From Burkholderiales bacterium (GTDB lineage Bacteria > Pseudomonadota > Gammaproteobacteria > Burkholderiales > UBA11063), in the NCBI GenBank assembly GCA_020697255.1, contig JAJFBE010000001.1, positions 496,001 through 560,000 on the forward strand: a stretch of DNA of 64,000 bases, written 5' to 3'. A program made the translations under genes and the position numbers. Of this stretch, positions 63,651-64,000 are shown one piece after another. The notes under the pieces are model-generated. The model saw nothing but the letters and a program-made list of their open reading frames with translations. It was not told the DNA's origin and searched no databases. Positions within the stretch are counted from its first letter, which is position 1; every line of letters begins with the position of its first letter.

Positions 63651-64000
63651 TATGCACCTGCCTGTCTTACTACAAAAGTTGTTTTAAATGGAAGCTTGGC
63701 TGCAGCTAGTTTGAACGCTTCACGCGCCAACTCTTCAGTTACACCATCCATCTCATATAATACCTTACCTGGCTGAATTTCAGCTACGAAATATTCAGGG
63801 CTTCCTTTTCCTCCACCCATACGAACTTCGGCAGGCTTTCTTGAAATCGGTTTATCCGGGAATACACGAATCCAAACCCTACCACCACGCTTAATATGAC
63901 GAGTCATCGCACGACGAGCCGCTTCAATCTGACGCGCAGTCAGACGACCACGACTGGTTGATTTCAATCCATATTCACCAAAGTTTACCAACGTTCCACG
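63650..64000 (-). CDS. rplP: 50S ribosomal protein L16 (5' end outside window)
   Basis: [45 protein letters not shown] and the C-terminal [10 protein letters not shown] identify L16. The first ~20 residues lie beyond base 64000; the TTG at 63991 is internal (Leu before VNFGEYGL), not a start. Confidence 0.96.
   Translation of the reverse strand, partial: RGTLVNFGEYGLKSTSRGRLTARQIEAARRAMTRHIKRGGRVWIRVFPDKPISRKPAEVRMGGGKGSPEYFVAEIQPGKVLYEMDGVTEELAREAFKLAAAKLPFKTTFVVRQAGA

Overview
The window comes from an A+T-rich bacterial chromosome (I judge it well under 40% G+C by eye). Several features suggest a betaproteobacterium, possibly near the Neisseriales: a DUF3579 gene, a Mth938-like gene, the ndk-rlmN-ispG order, a DciA-type DUF721 gene, and lptF-lptG divergent from pepA. 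The genus is not identified. Many small exported orphan proteins, a Legionella-like PAS/LuxR regulator and toxin-antitoxin debris fit an aquatic or protist-associated lifestyle, but that is inference.

Layout. 1-8.2 kb is accessory: an AAA-ATPase/PD-(D/E)XK protein, an ABC-F ATPase, a PQ-loop (SemiSWEET-like) protein, a probable tRNA-dependent cyclodipeptide synthase followed 28 bp later by a double-PAS LuxR regulator, three tandem imperfect-palindrome units that look like a repeated structured RNA, and an exported metallo-beta-lactamase-fold hydrolase. The 3' tail of a lost paralogue of that hydrolase lies at 3.76 kb. 8.2-12.4 kb holds an SRPBCC/GyrI-like protein, an MFS pump divergent from its likely HxlR regulator, and a metallophosphoesterase lipoprotein. 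12.7-19.6 kb is a dgt-pncA-rmuC-recC operon. 19.9-30.5 kb carries dapB, a pirin, an APC permease, ispG-rlmN-ndk, an EamA exporter overlapping folA, bcp and an SBBP beta-propeller protein.

31-35.3 kb is a toxin-antitoxin graveyard next to tRNA-Leu(CAA). It has two HigB-like toxin pseudogenes with different lesions, an intact HigA, a chimeric antitoxin and a VapB-like remnant. 35.4-48.7 kb has exported orphans, lpd-sucB-acpP, DUF3579-aroQ-accB-accC-prmA-dciA, and lptG/lptF followed by a partly duplicated, rearranged cluster of small secreted-protein genes. 48.9-54.6 kb has pepA, a 5'-nucleotidase-family lipoprotein, a Mth938-like gene, a probable small RNA or orphan attenuator, a RelE/RelB-type pair and a BrnT-like/CopG-like pair. 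54.9-60 kb is fumC-purD-tolQ-ubiG, then ratA and rnfH. 60-64 kb has an exported alpha/beta hydrolase, low-complexity secreted peptides and the end of the S10 ribosomal operon (rplP-rpmC-rpsQ), which stops at a terminator rather than continuing into rplN.

Pathways represented: nucleotide pool and DNA repair (dgt, ndk, folA, purD, recC, rmuC), TCA cycle (sucB, lpd, fumC), fatty acids (acpP, accB, accC), isoprenoid and ubiquinone (ispG, ubiG, ratA), LPS export (lptF, lptG) and translation (ribosomal proteins, rlmN, prmA). The most noteworthy material is the cyclodipeptide synthase/PAS-LuxR pair with its downstream RNA-like triplet, and the evolving toxin-antitoxin and secreted-protein loci.
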